Shown here piece by piece: positions 56,797 to 64,000 of a DNA stretch of 64,000 nt. A model generated the notes under the pieces. That model ran no database searches, had not been told where the DNA came from, and was given only the letters and a program-made list of their open reading frames with translations. The stretch lies in assembly GCA_945862385.1 (NCBI GenBank), contig CAMAXV010000004.1:62001-126000 (forward strand). Direction: 5' to 3'. This DNA comes from Chitinophaga pinensis (GTDB lineage: Bacteria; Bacteroidota; Bacteroidia; Chitinophagales; Chitinophagaceae). The translations under genes were made by a program, and so were the position numbers. Within the stretch, counting starts at the first letter, position 1. Each line of letters opens with the position of its first letter.

Positions 56797-57809
56797 TTTT
56801 GGTTTATTGTTAAAGCGTTGAATTCTTTTAGTGCCTTTTTAAACTGATTAACGTTTTCTTCAAGCGAGTCAGTACTTCTTCCTCCTGAGGCATTGTAGTG
56901 TCCTCCTCCCCTGAAGTATTTCCTGGCAAATGTATTGCAGTCGAACGTCTCTTTACTTCGAAACGACCATTTTCTCTCTTCATCCCTGTCAATCAGCAAT
57001 GCTGCCATTTCAATTCCCTGGATTGAAAGCGGGTAGTTAACCAGTCCTTCCGTATCCCCGGTTTTGATGTGATAACGTAAAATGTCTGATTTTGGTATGG
57101 CAATGATGGCAGTATTGTGTTCATACAACACTTCAAGCCTGTGAGTCAGCACATGTCCTATGAATCGGAGCCTGTTTTCCTGGAAGTTATCAAGAATATT
57201 GGTATGAATCCGGGGATGGTCAATTCCAAAGCCCATCAGTTCAGCCACCATGAAATGGACACTGGGGGTGGTGGATGAAAACCTGAAAGAACCGGTATCT
57301 GACATTACGCCTGCATACAGACAGGTTGCAATATCTCTGTCCAGCAACTCTTTCTTACCAGACAAAAGGATAAAATCATAGACCATTTCTGCTGTGGAAC
57401 TCTTGCGAATGTCACTTATTCCACAATAAAAAGAAGCTGTATCAGGTTCACGGTGATGATCTATCAATACTTTTTTGGAAGACAATGAAAAAAGTATTGA
57501 CTCCATGTGGCGGGTCCTGCTGAAATGGTTATGATCCAAACAGAATATCCAGTCCGCTGCAAATAGGTATTCTTTTGCCAGTGTGTTATTAGCTTCAAAA
57601 TCAATAACCTTTTCTACCCCTGGCATCCATTTGAGGAAGTCTGCCCAATTGGTGGGAGATATTACTATAACCTGATATCCCTGTTTATCAAAAAAGTGAA
57701 AAAGAGCCAATGTTGATCCCATGGCATCGGGATCCGGCTTTTGATGCATTGTAATTACTATCCGGTCTTCCGGCTTCAATTCTTCAAATACTATGTTGAT
57801 TTCTTTCAT
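56793..57809 (-). CDS. nrnA: DHH-family bifunctional oligoribonuclease / PAP phosphatase
   Basis: 338 residues. DHH motifs: [47 protein letters not shown]; the DHHA1 part ends [12 protein letters not shown]. NrnA degrades short RNA and 3'-phosphoadenosine-5'-phosphate. ATG 57809 is used; a TTG at 57821 would lie in the promoter. Transcribed with the FKBP gene. Confidence 0.93.
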   Translation of the reverse strand: MKEINIVFEELKPEDRIVITMHQKPDPDAMGSTLALFHFFDKQGYQVIVISPTNWADFLKWMPGVEKVIDFEANNTLAKEYLFAADWIFCLDHNHFSRTRHMESILFSLSSKKVLIDHHREPDTASFYCGISDIRKSSTAEMVYDFILLSGKKELLDRDIATCLYAGVMSDTGSFRFSSTTPSVHFMVAELMGFGIDHPRIHTNILDNFQENRLRFIGHVLTHRLEVLYEHNTAIIAIPKSDILRYHIKTGDTEGLVNYPLSIQGIEMAALLIDRDEERKWSFRSKETFDCNTFARKYFRGGGHYNASGGRSTDSLEENVNQFKKALKEFNALTINQK

Positions 57810-57818
57810 AAAGCGGTG

Positions 57819-57826
57819 CAAATGTA
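57819..57826 (-). promoter_or_regulatory. Putative -7 promoter element for nrnA
   Basis: Minus strand TACATTTG, perfect -7 match, ending 9 nt before the ATG at 57809, so the leader would be only a few nt. It is interleaved with the divergent ndk promoter 36 nt away. Confidence 0.4.
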
Positions 57827-57838
57827 CATTCTTTTTTC

Positions 57839-57869
57839 TTGGTAACTGCTTTGTGTTGCTTTACCTTTG
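57839..57869 (+). promoter_or_regulatory. Putative promoter of ndk
   Basis: TTG at 57839-57841, 20-nt spacer, TACCTTTG at 57862-57869, ending 19 nt before the ndk ATG at 57889. Both Bacteroidota elements are present. Confidence 0.6.
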
Positions 57870-57888
57870 CGCCCTAAATCAAGCTAAA

Positions 57889-58305
57889 ATGAGCAACAGA
57901 ACGTTTACAATGATCAAGCCCGATGCTTTTGCCAGTGGTTATACAGGAGCAATCCTGAAACAGATTGAAGGTGCAGGCTTCAGGATTGTAGCCATGAAAC
58001 TGACCAGGCTCTCTGCTGAAAAGGCAGGTGAGTTTTATGCAGTGCACGCTGAAAGACCTTTTTATGGTGAATTGGTCGACTTCATGAGCAGCGGTCCGAT
58101 TGTAGCTGCCATCCTCGAAAAAGACAATGCAGTGGAAGATTTCCGTAAACTGATTGGTGCTACCAATCCTGCTAATGCTGAAGAAGGAACTATCAGGAAA
58201 CTCTATGCCAAAAGTGTAGGTGAGAATGCAGTCCATGGCAGCGACAGCAATGAAAATGCAGCCATTGAAGGCAACTTCTTCTTTTCTGCTTTTGAGCGGA
58301 TCTGA
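57889..58305 (+). CDS. ndk: Nucleoside-diphosphate kinase
   Basis: Transfers the gamma-phosphate of ATP to NDPs. 138 residues. Active His116 in [10 protein letters not shown], and [11 protein letters not shown] near the start. The longer frame beginning at 57793 runs over the nrnA/ndk promoters and is not used. Confidence 0.97.
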   Translation: MSNRTFTMIKPDAFASGYTGAILKQIEGAGFRIVAMKLTRLSAEKAGEFYAVHAERPFYGELVDFMSSGPIVAAILEKDNAVEDFRKLIGATNPANAEEGTIRKLYAKSVGENAVHGSDSNENAAIEGNFFFSAFERI

Positions 58306-58432
58306 TTTTTCAGGAGTCTGACTCCATTTCACTTATCATATTTTATTCCGGCGTGTAGGTTTGGCTTCATAACCCTTCTTATCACGCCGGATTCTTTTTC
58401 CAACCATCCTGTTTTTTCTTTGTTATCTGATT

Positions 58433-60274
58433 ATGGCATATAATTCCCTCGAATCTTGTTTACTGGATCTTGAAGCCAATGGAAGGCTGATCAGGGTTAA
58501 GGAAGAAGTTGACCCTTATTTAGAGATGGCAACGATACATCACCGGGTATACGAAGCTGGTGGTCCGGCGTTGCTTTTCGAACGCGTAAAAGGATCCAGG
58601 TTTCGGGCTTCATCCAATATTTTTGGCACATTAGACAGGAGCAGATTCATTTTCAGGGATACACTTGCACAGGTTCAGCAACTGATTGATCTCAAAAACG
58701 ATCCTATGCAGGCCCTGAAGCATCCGCTCAGTTACCTGAGTACAGCAATGGCTGCCTTTAAGGCACTTCCTTTAAAAAATCCGCTCATCAAGCCTGTACT
58801 CTACGAGGAAATCCGCATCAGTGATATACCTCAGATTCAACACTGGCCTATGGATGGGGGTGCATTTGTTACACTACCCCAGGTTTATTCGGAAGATCCG
58901 GATCAGCCAGGCATCATGAAATCCAATCTGGGTATGTACAGGATTCAATTATCAGGGAATGATTATGTTCAGGATAAGGAAATAGGGTTGCATTACCAGC
59001 TGCACAGAGGTATAGGGGTTCACCAGACCAAGGCCAATAAAAAAGGAGAACCACTTAAGGTGAGTGTTTTTGCAGGCGGACCACCCTCTCATTCAGTTTC
59101 GGCTGTCATGCCACTTCCGGAAGGACTCAGCGAGATGACTTTTGCCGGGGCTCTTGGTGGAAGAAGGTTTAGGTATTGTTACCGGGATGGATTTGCCGTA
59201 AGTACCGATGCTGATTTTGTTATAACGGGAGAGGTTAATCCTGGTGAAAATAAATCTGAAGGACCTTTTGGGGATCACCTGGGTTATTATAGCCTTACAC
59301 ATGACTTTCCTTTGATGCGAGTACATAAGGTTTATGCCAGAAAAAATGCAATCTGGCCATTTACTGTAGTGGGAAGACCTCCTCAGGAAGATACCAGTTT
59401 CGGACAATTGATCCATGAGATTACAGGTTCAGCTATTCCCAATGAAATTCCTGGGGTGAAAGAAGTACATGCGGTTGATGCAGCAGGTGTTCATCCATTG
59501 TTGCTGGCTATCGGCAGTGAGCGGTATACGCCGTATATGCCTGCTAAACAACCAGCTGAGTTATTGACAATAGCCAATCATATACTTGGGACTGGTCAGC
59601 TGAGCCTTGCCAAATACCTCTTTATAACAGCTGATGATGCAGGTCAGCTTCATACGCATGATATACAAAAGTACTTTAGTTACCTACTGGAAAGAATTAA
59701 AAATGAGCGTGATATACACTTTCATACACATACAACAATTGACACGCTGGATTATTCCGGTACAGGACTCAATACAGGCAGTAAAGTTGTATTTGCCGCT
59801 TATGGGGATCCGGTAAGAAAGCTTTCAGATGAACTTCCTGAGGTATTGAAGGAAAATAGTTTACTTGCAGAATGCAGACTGATCATGCCGGGAGTTGTGG
59901 CCATTCAAACCAGAAAATACAAGGATGCCATGGCCACTCAGGCTGAAATAAAGAGCCTCAACGTGCTTTTAAAAGACAAGTTAACCGAACTCTCCGGAAT
60001 CCCGATGATGGTCCTTTGCGAAGATGCTGATTTTACAGCTGCCAGTTTACGCAATTTCTTATGGGTTACATTTACCCGAAGTAATCCTTCACATGATATA
60101 TATGGCATTGCTGATTTTCAGGAGAATAAACATTGGGGCTGCCATGGACCTTTTATTATTGATGCACGCATAAAACCACACCATGCACCTCCTGTTGAGC
60201 TTGATCCGGAAATGGTCAGGAAAACCGACAGACTTTTTGCTATCGGTGGAAGTTTAGCAGGAATTGTGAATTAA
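58433..60274 (+). CDS. UbiD family decarboxylase
   Basis: 613 residues, prenylated-FMN-dependent (de)carboxylase. The metal/prFMN motif reads NKSEGPFGDHLGYYS, with the conserved Glu and Asp; GRPPQEDTSFGQLIHEI and GIGVHQTKANKKGEP are further family segments. Length fits the Bacteroidota/menaquinone-decarboxylase branch rather than the 490-residue E. coli UbiD. No ubiX or menaquinone gene is adjacent. Substrate unproven. Confidence 0.9.
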   Translation: MAYNSLESCLLDLEANGRLIRVKEEVDPYLEMATIHHRVYEAGGPALLFERVKGSRFRASSNIFGTLDRSRFIFRDTLAQVQQLIDLKNDPMQALKHPLSYLSTAMAAFKALPLKNPLIKPVLYEEIRISDIPQIQHWPMDGGAFVTLPQVYSEDPDQPGIMKSNLGMYRIQLSGNDYVQDKEIGLHYQLHRGIGVHQTKANKKGEPLKVSVFAGGPPSHSVSAVMPLPEGLSEMTFAGALGGRRFRYCYRDGFAVSTDADFVITGEVNPGENKSEGPFGDHLGYYSLTHDFPLMRVHKVYARKNAIWPFTVVGRPPQEDTSFGQLIHEITGSAIPNEIPGVKEVHAVDAAGVHPLLLAIGSERYTPYMPAKQPAELLTIANHILGTGQLSLAKYLFITADDAGQLHTHDIQKYFSYLLERIKNERDIHFHTHTTIDTLDYSGTGLNTGSKVVFAAYGDPVRKLSDELPEVLKENSLLAECRLIMPGVVAIQTRKYKDAMATQAEIKSLNVLLKDKLTELSGIPMMVLCEDADFTAASLRNFLWVTFTRSNPSHDIYGIADFQENKHWGCHGPFIIDARIKPHHAPPVELDPEMVRKTDRLFAIGGSLAGIVN

Positions 60275-60353
60275 TCGCATTAAATGTAGTTAAAGTCAAT
60301 AATTATGCCTGACAAGTTTCCTAACTTGAATTACAATCTAAAAACTACATTTT

Positions 60354-61058
60354 ATGCAGGTAATAGAAGACCCTTCGAGAATTTTTATTAACAGCTGGAA
60401 CATTTACCAGAAGGTTATTCAGGCAAACTACATGAAGCACAGGGACCTTGGTATTTATTCTCAAAAATACCTCAAGGATTTTGCCAGCCATCAGGCTTTA
60501 AGGGTGTTGGATATAGGCTGCGGAGATGCCAAACAATTATCCGCCCAACTTTCATCCCTGAATGTAGCAAGTTATACCGGATATGACCTCTCTGAAGATG
60601 CAGTTTCACTTGCCAAACAAAATATGTCAAAAACCGGGGCTGACCTTATTTTCAGGATTGGCAAAATGGAGGAATTGATCAAGGAGGAAACTACAACTTA
60701 TAACGTTATTTATAGCAGTTTTGCCATACATCACCTGCAGGAGGAAGCAAAGAAAATTTTCCTGAAGGACTGCTTCAAGGTATTGGAGAAGGGCGGATTA
60801 TTTATTTTGATTGATGTGAAAAGAGCATCAGGACAAACACGTGAAGCATACAATGATAGTTATGTGGAATGGATCAACAGGGACTGGAGTTTGTTAACAG
60901 TGGATGAGAAAAAGACTGTTGTATCTCACTTGACTACATGTGACTTTCCTGTAGAAACCTCCATGTATATTCAATATGCAGAATCTGCAGGGTTTATACT
61001 TGAAGATGATGTGGACATTGATCCCAGACATGGCCTGATTATCTTTCGAAAAGACTAA
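60354..61058 (+). CDS. Class I SAM-dependent methyltransferase
   Basis: 234 residues. SAM motif I VLDIGCGDAKQLS at about residues 48-60, acidic D at GYDLSEDAVSLA, motif IV/V region YSSFAIHHL and GGLFILIDV. Substrate unknown; not part of a clear operon. Confidence 0.85.
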   Translation: MQVIEDPSRIFINSWNIYQKVIQANYMKHRDLGIYSQKYLKDFASHQALRVLDIGCGDAKQLSAQLSSLNVASYTGYDLSEDAVSLAKQNMSKTGADLIFRIGKMEELIKEETTTYNVIYSSFAIHHLQEEAKKIFLKDCFKVLEKGGLFILIDVKRASGQTREAYNDSYVEWINRDWSLLTVDEKKTVVSHLTTCDFPVETSMYIQYAESAGFILEDDVDIDPRHGLIIFRKD

Positions 61059-61078
61059 ATCGATTTGATTATTTACAA

Positions 61079-62311
61079 TTATTTAATGTCCACTAGTGGT
61101 CCAGTTGAGAAATACTGCCAGGCGCTTTCTGCTTTGGCGGCATCGAATTTTCCACTGAAAACCACCATACGGTATTTCAGCACATAAGTTTTACCTGGTT
61201 CCAGGAGCCAATCACGGTCTTTAGTAGGCGCAAAATTGAAAAACATATCTCCCCTGCCGTTGGTACCCGGGTTCCAGATCCGCATTGGTTCAGGGAAATT
61301 GTAGTTGGCTGGATAAGAAAGGAAAGCGATTCCTCCATATTGATTCTCCGGAAGTTCACCCTGAACGATGCACCATTTTGCTCTTGAGCCATCTGTATCT
61401 TTGCGGGTTTTCCCTTCGGAAGTCAGTACTTCACAGTTTTGGTCGTTCCAGTAACCAGTTGTCCGCCATCCCATTCCTGCATAACGGTAGGCTAAGATGC
61501 GAAACGGACTTTCCGTGGCACAGCTCATGCTCGAGGTTATATCTGCAATATAGTATTCCTCGTTTTCAGGCTGATAAACCCGAACTGTCTGCACTTCATT
61601 AAGAGCTACTTTTTCAGATCCGTCTTTTTTAAAGACTACATGTTCATGTAATGCCTGAAATTCAGAGAATACAGGACCTTCAGTTCTTGAAAGCAGTTTG
61701 GCAAAGCGGACAGTCCCCTGATGACCTTTGATGTTCCAGAAGTCGACTGTATCCTTTTCAAATTCCACATGCGTCCATGGATTCCAGATGCCATAATGGT
61801 GGTAGTGATCAGGAGCATGGATGCGCGTAAGTTCCTGACCCTTAGGTGTCCATACAGGATGAATAAAGCCACTTCTCCGGTAGTTGATATCCTGACCTTT
61901 TGGAGGATTAACAGTAGCATGGTAGTACCGAAGCAGGTTTTTACCATTTGATATCATGGTGATAGAGCTATCGTTTTTTACCGCCTGAACAGATTTATTT
62001 TCAGCTGATGCCGATTCAGAAAGCTCAAAGTCATATTCCTTTTTTTCATTTGCAGGGAGTTTCCAGTTAAGCATTCTTTTACCATCATTGCTAACCTGAA
62101 AAGCTATGGGGGTTTTGACTTTACCCGAAATCAGGTTCAGTTGCAGGTTTGCTGCATTTTTAAAGGAGAGTTGGTCCAATGCAATTTCTACTGGGATTGA
62201 CAATCCATTTGCCGGACGATCCATTTTCACCCGAATGGTTTTGGCGTTTTGGGCAAATCCTGATAAAAATGCCACAGAAAGGAAAAAAGTGAATATGGAT
62301 TTGGCTTGCAT
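61079..62311 (-). CDS. Exported DUF6807 (PmoA-like) family protein
   Basis: 410 residues with signal peptide ending about SGFAQ. The DUF6807/'methane oxygenase PmoA' family name is historical; members are usually found with sugar-catabolic genes in Bacteroidota and Planctomycetes. Seen: FIHPVWTPKGQELT, APDHYHHYGIWNPWTHV, AYRYAGMGWRTTGYWND. His-rich HYHHYG may bind metal. Function not established. Confidence 0.82.
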   Translation of the reverse strand: MQAKSIFTFFLSVAFLSGFAQNAKTIRVKMDRPANGLSIPVEIALDQLSFKNAANLQLNLISGKVKTPIAFQVSNDGKRMLNWKLPANEKKEYDFELSESASAENKSVQAVKNDSSITMISNGKNLLRYYHATVNPPKGQDINYRRSGFIHPVWTPKGQELTRIHAPDHYHHYGIWNPWTHVEFEKDTVDFWNIKGHQGTVRFAKLLSRTEGPVFSEFQALHEHVVFKKDGSEKVALNEVQTVRVYQPENEEYYIADITSSMSCATESPFRILAYRYAGMGWRTTGYWNDQNCEVLTSEGKTRKDTDGSRAKWCIVQGELPENQYGGIAFLSYPANYNFPEPMRIWNPGTNGRGDMFFNFAPTKDRDWLLEPGKTYVLKYRMVVFSGKFDAAKAESAWQYFSTGPLVDIK

Positions 62312-62446
62312 ATTGAAGAATTGTGGTTACAAATTACAGTTAATTTGTATCATTCATATTTATATACTAAAAACCAACAAACGTAAAAAGGGGATCAGGC
62401 CGCAAATTGAGTAATCCAATATGTTTGTAACTAAAGAAATTGGAAT

Positions 62447-63298
62447 TTACCTTAGAGAGTCAGCTATTTGAATCACTACCTGTAATTCAACCCCATGTTT
62501 AGAAGCAATTTCATGGTGTAATAAAGTGCCTTCTTGAAGATCTTTTAGTATTGATAACGTTTGATTTCTGCCTTCTTCATAACCCTTATCAAAACTTTCA
62601 ATGTTAGACCTGTTGATGTCGTATACTGCTAGGAGATGCCTATCGTATGCATCAAGTTGTGCCTGGTTGTAGTTGGATTCATCCAGCAATTCAGCAGCTT
62701 TGAGCAGGTTGGGATAAACTGATAAATCAAACTTGGTCATGTTGCTTATTTTTTCAGGTTCAATTAAAAATGATAGCCACCTGTCTAAAGGATCTTCAAA
62801 ATTAAAATTACCCAATTTTTTTCTTTTTGCAAGTTCAAGGAAGACTAGGTTGATTCCCGGAATTTTAAATGCTGGATCAGTTCTGTCCATCATCCCAATA
62901 TGATGTATCCATTTTTGAGCATCAGCATGGACCGAGTGATTGATAATGCTCAAGAGATAAATAGGTTGTGCATCGTCGTAGGACATCCCTTTCTTAAGTT
63001 GCTGTCCGTAGGCTTTGGCCGCATACAACAGGGCCCGCTGATTGAAACCTGCATGATGCACTACCTGCATTTCAATGATGAACTGCTGTTTCATGCTATC
63101 TATACATCTTACATCCACAATTGAAATTTTTCCGTCACTAACATCCAGAAACATTTCCTGAGGCAGGTATTCAAGATCTACAACAGGATTAGGTGGTTTG
63201 ATAATCAGGTTAATGATTTCAATCGTAATTTCTTTTTCTTGTCCAAATATCCGCTTGAATACAATGTCTGCAGTAGGTTTCAGTAGGTCCCTTTTCAT
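62447..63298 (-). CDS. Rpn-family / PDDEXK nuclease (PF12784-like)
   Basis: 283 residues. N-terminal PD-(D/E)XK core: LKPTADIVFKRIFGQEKE, then Asp in ISIVDVRCID and QQFIIEMQ (D...ExQ). C-terminal helical tail. Relatives promote recombination or are labelled putative transposases and are often multicopy. Next to the tRNA-Pro remnant region. Single copy in this window. Confidence 0.87.
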   Translation of the reverse strand: MKRDLLKPTADIVFKRIFGQEKEITIEIINLIIKPPNPVVDLEYLPQEMFLDVSDGKISIVDVRCIDSMKQQFIIEMQVVHHAGFNQRALLYAAKAYGQQLKKGMSYDDAQPIYLLSIINHSVHADAQKWIHHIGMMDRTDPAFKIPGINLVFLELAKRKKLGNFNFEDPLDRWLSFLIEPEKISNMTKFDLSVYPNLLKAAELLDESNYNQAQLDAYDRHLLAVYDINRSNIESFDKGYEEGRNQTLSILKDLQEGTLLHHEIASKHGVELQVVIQIADSLR

Positions 63299-63437
63299 GA
63301 CCCAAAGTTGCTGAGACCATGATTTCCTAAAAAGTGAAAAACACCCAGATTGGAGAAGATTAAAACAGTAATCTTGAGTATAATAACGTTAACGATACCC
63401 ATTCCTGACCCAAATTCGATTGTGAATGGCTTTATAC

Positions 63438-63466
63438 AAAAAAAAGAGCCACCAAATGATGACTCT
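63438..63466 (-). terminator. Hairpin with U-tract (minus strand)
   Basis: Arms 63445-63453 and 63458-63466 with an AAAT loop; on the minus strand two pairs are G-U wobbles and the stem is followed by eight U. Wobbles on that strand only suggest minus-strand transcription. It directly follows the tRNA 3'-end fragment. Confidence 0.6.
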
Positions 63467-63470
63467 TTCT

Positions 63471-63487
63471 GTCGGGAAGACCAGATT
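63471..63487 (-). repeat. 17-nt copy of the tRNA-Pro 3' end (remnant)
   Basis: Identical to 63632-63648, the last part of the T-arm, the acceptor strand and A73-C of tRNA-Pro. Flanks differ on both sides. It is 161 nt from the true gene end, followed by its own terminator-like hairpin. Either a decayed second tRNA copy or a duplicated attachment site. Confidence 0.7.
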
Positions 63488-63517
63488 GCCTTCGGCCATC
63501 TTAAATTGGGTGGCTAT

Positions 63518-63630
63518 AACAAGAAGCTGACTCGCTGCGTTCGCCTTGGCTTTTTCCTTGTGCGCCTTTGCGTGCAAGCACGCACTGCGCCCAATAAAAA
63601 AAGCCAGCACTAACGTGCTAGCTTCTTGTT
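63518..63630. repeat. Nested inverted repeats
   Basis: Outer arms AACAAGAAGCT (63518-63528) and AGCTTCTTGTT (63620-63630), perfect over 11 bp; inner arms TGGCTTTTT (63547-63555) and AAAAAGCCA (63598-63606), perfect over 9 bp; central TGCGTGC-AA-GCACGCA palindrome. Together they could form one long imperfect stem. Confidence 0.6.
63596..63623 (-). terminator. Terminator of tRNA-Pro
   Basis: Arms 63602-63610 and 63615-63623 (one mismatch) around TAAC, with a run of seven A on the plus strand giving U7 on the minus transcript. Lies just after the tRNA. Confidence 0.75.
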
Positions 63631-63706
63631 GGTCGGGAAGACCAGATTCGAACTGGCGACCCCTTGCACCCCATGCAAGTGCGCTACCGGGCTGCGCCAC
63701 TTCCCG
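63630..63706 (-). tRNA. tRNA-Pro (GGG anticodon), CCA encoded
   Basis: Minus strand. 7-bp acceptor CGGGAAG/CTTCCCG with A73 and encoded CCA (63632-63630); D-arm GCGC...GCGC; anticodon stem CTTGC/GCAAG with loop ATGGGGT, anticodon GGG (reads CCC and CCU); T-arm with TTCGAAT loop. Mature gene without CCA 63633-63706. Starts 10 nt after a perfect -7 promoter box. Confidence 0.96.
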
Positions 63707-63716
63707 AACGGGTGTG

Positions 63717-63724
63717 CAAAACTA
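63717..63724 (-). promoter_or_regulatory. Putative -7 promoter element for tRNA-Pro
   Basis: Minus strand TAGTTTTG, a perfect -7 match, ending 10 nt before the mature tRNA. -33 would be GTG at 19 nt, a partial match. Divergent from the pyrC-like promoter. Confidence 0.45.
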
Positions 63725-63747
63725 CATGATTTCTTGAAAAAAACACT

Positions 63748-63755
63748 TAATTTTG
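63748..63755 (+). promoter_or_regulatory. Putative -7 promoter element for the pyrC-like gene
   Basis: TAATTTTG, perfect -7 match, ending 15 nt before the ATG at 63771. At -33 there is ATG (63726-63728) at a 19-nt spacing instead of TTG. Confidence 0.4.
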
Positions 63756-63770
63756 ACCAATTCATTTCTT

Positions 63771-64000
63771 ATGACGATTCTCGTCCAACAAGTCCTCATT
63801 AAAGATATAAACTCCCCGCATAACAATACTATTCGGGATATCCTGATCCATAAGGGTAAAATCCAGCAAATTGCTGAAAATATTTCCGCATTAGCTGATA
63901 AAACCATTGAAGCCTGTAACTTATCAGCTTCTCCAGGTTGGGTGGATATTTTTGTTTCCGGAACAGATCCCGGATATGAATTCAGAGACGATCTGGACTC
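63771..64000 (+). CDS. pyrC: Dihydroorotase-family protein, N-terminal part (runs off the window)
   Basis: First 76 residues and a partial codon; continues past 64000. The start resembles Bacteroidota dihydroorotase (amidohydrolase beta-sandwich followed by barrel): ILIHKGKIQQIAENIS, then ACNLSASPGWVDIFVSGTDP, with DPGYE. In canonical dihydroorotases the phrase is VDxHxH; here Asp59 is followed by Phe61 and Ser63, so the two His ligands of the first zinc are missing. It could be an inactive or modified dihydroorotase paralogue. The rest of the gene is needed. The symbol is for the family. Confidence 0.72.
   Translation, partial: MTILVQQVLIKDINSPHNNTIRDILIHKGKIQQIAENISALADKTIEACNLSASPGWVDIFVSGTDPGYEFRDDLD

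Larger units (their letters stand above)
63299..63629. other. Non-coding region before tRNA-Pro: hairpins, tRNA fragment, inverted repeats
   Basis: About 330 nt between the nuclease gene and tRNA-Pro with no credible gene. It holds a T-tailed hairpin at 63438-63466, a 17-nt copy of the tRNA-Pro 3' end at 63471-63487, an 11-bp inverted repeat (63518-63528 with 63620-63630), a 9-bp inverted repeat (63547-63555 with 63598-63606), a GC-rich 16-nt palindrome around 63569-63584, and the tRNA terminator. Left part (63299-63437) shows nothing distinct. Confidence 0.75.

Noticed and set aside
57793-57888. Upstream extension of ndk
   Set aside because: Runs across both divergent promoters; canonical Ndk starts at [10 protein letters not shown].
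63389-63700. 103-residue minus-strand open frame over tRNA-Pro, starting with [19 protein letters not shown]
   Set aside because: This is the well-known false ORF read from the tRNA gene itself on the same (minus) strand.
1-64000. CRISPR arrays, prophage or insertion sequences
   Set aside because: No regularly spaced direct repeats, phage structural genes or transposase with terminal repeats seen; the only mobile-like hints are the nuclease and the tRNA fragment.

Overview
The window is a stretch of a Bacteroidota chromosome, most likely Chitinophagales (Chitinophagaceae-like). Supporting signs are a type IX secretion cargo with a gliding-motility-type C-terminal domain next to a PorP/SprF protein, phylum-typical families (DUF1599, BT_3928/DoxX, WbqC-like, DUF2452, YpdA-type reductase), weak Shine-Dalgarno sequences, and recurrent upstream matches to the Bacteroidota -7 promoter element TAnnTTTG. 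It is mostly housekeeping chromosome with some accessory operons. I see no CRISPR array, prophage, insertion sequence or rRNA.

Layout. 1-7843 (+): glycogen/alpha-glucan operon glgA (5' end cut off), glgC, MFS sugar transporter, secreted GH13 amylase, glgB. 7847-14444: argS (-), an acyltransferase-like gene, GtrA protein, YpdA-type reductase, dnaK. 14482-22226: DUF2452 protein (-), prfB with its programmed +1 frameshift, pruA, pyrR, pyrB, coaD, Nudix hydrolase (-), pyrE, HMA-domain protein, WbqC-like protein. 22312-27506: giant T9SS cargo protein, PorP/SprF partner, small lipoprotein. 27573-33721: membrane pyrophosphatase (-), serine hydrolase (-), serA (+), APH-fold kinase (+). 33718-42051 (-): six-gene operon (glycosylasparaginase, cutC, DUF1549/DUF1553 cytochrome protein, DUF1501 protein, TIM-barrel protein, DUF2231-cytochrome-LRR protein), divergent from a phosphodiester glycosidase gene. 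43135-51179 (-): HD-domain protein, TPR protein, gyrA, EVE protein, LutA-like protein, ribH, TPR protein, pdhA. 51310-58305: recF and DUF721/DciA-like gene (+), an outer-membrane-like protein, BT_3928-type DoxX protein and DUF1599 (-), folP (+), FKBP isomerase and nrnA (-), ndk (+). 58433-64000: UbiD decarboxylase, methyltransferase, DUF6807/PmoA-like protein (-), PD-(D/E)XK nuclease (-), tRNA-Pro (-) and the start of a dihydroorotase-family gene (+).

How the genes fit together. Block 1 builds and trims glycogen: GlgC makes ADP-glucose, GlgA polymerises, GlgB branches, and the exported amylase plus MFS carrier supply glucans. Block 3 groups pyrimidine synthesis and salvage control (pyrR, pyrB, pyrE, with a pyrC-like gene at the window end). 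recF with its DUF721 partner belongs to replication and repair. The 33.7-42 kb operon encodes three proteins with Tat-type leaders and two with membrane anchors and CxxCH haem motifs, so it looks like an envelope redox or carbohydrate-processing system of unknown substrate; it is the best candidate for undescribed biology here.

Regulation visible in sequence. Thirteen genes have a perfect TAnnTTTG within about 75 nt of their start, several with TTG 19-20 nt upstream. prfB, nrnA, ndk, recF and argS would have very short or no leaders. Three convergent gene pairs are separated by strong symmetric hairpins, while others have stop codons within 4 nt of each other and no hairpin.
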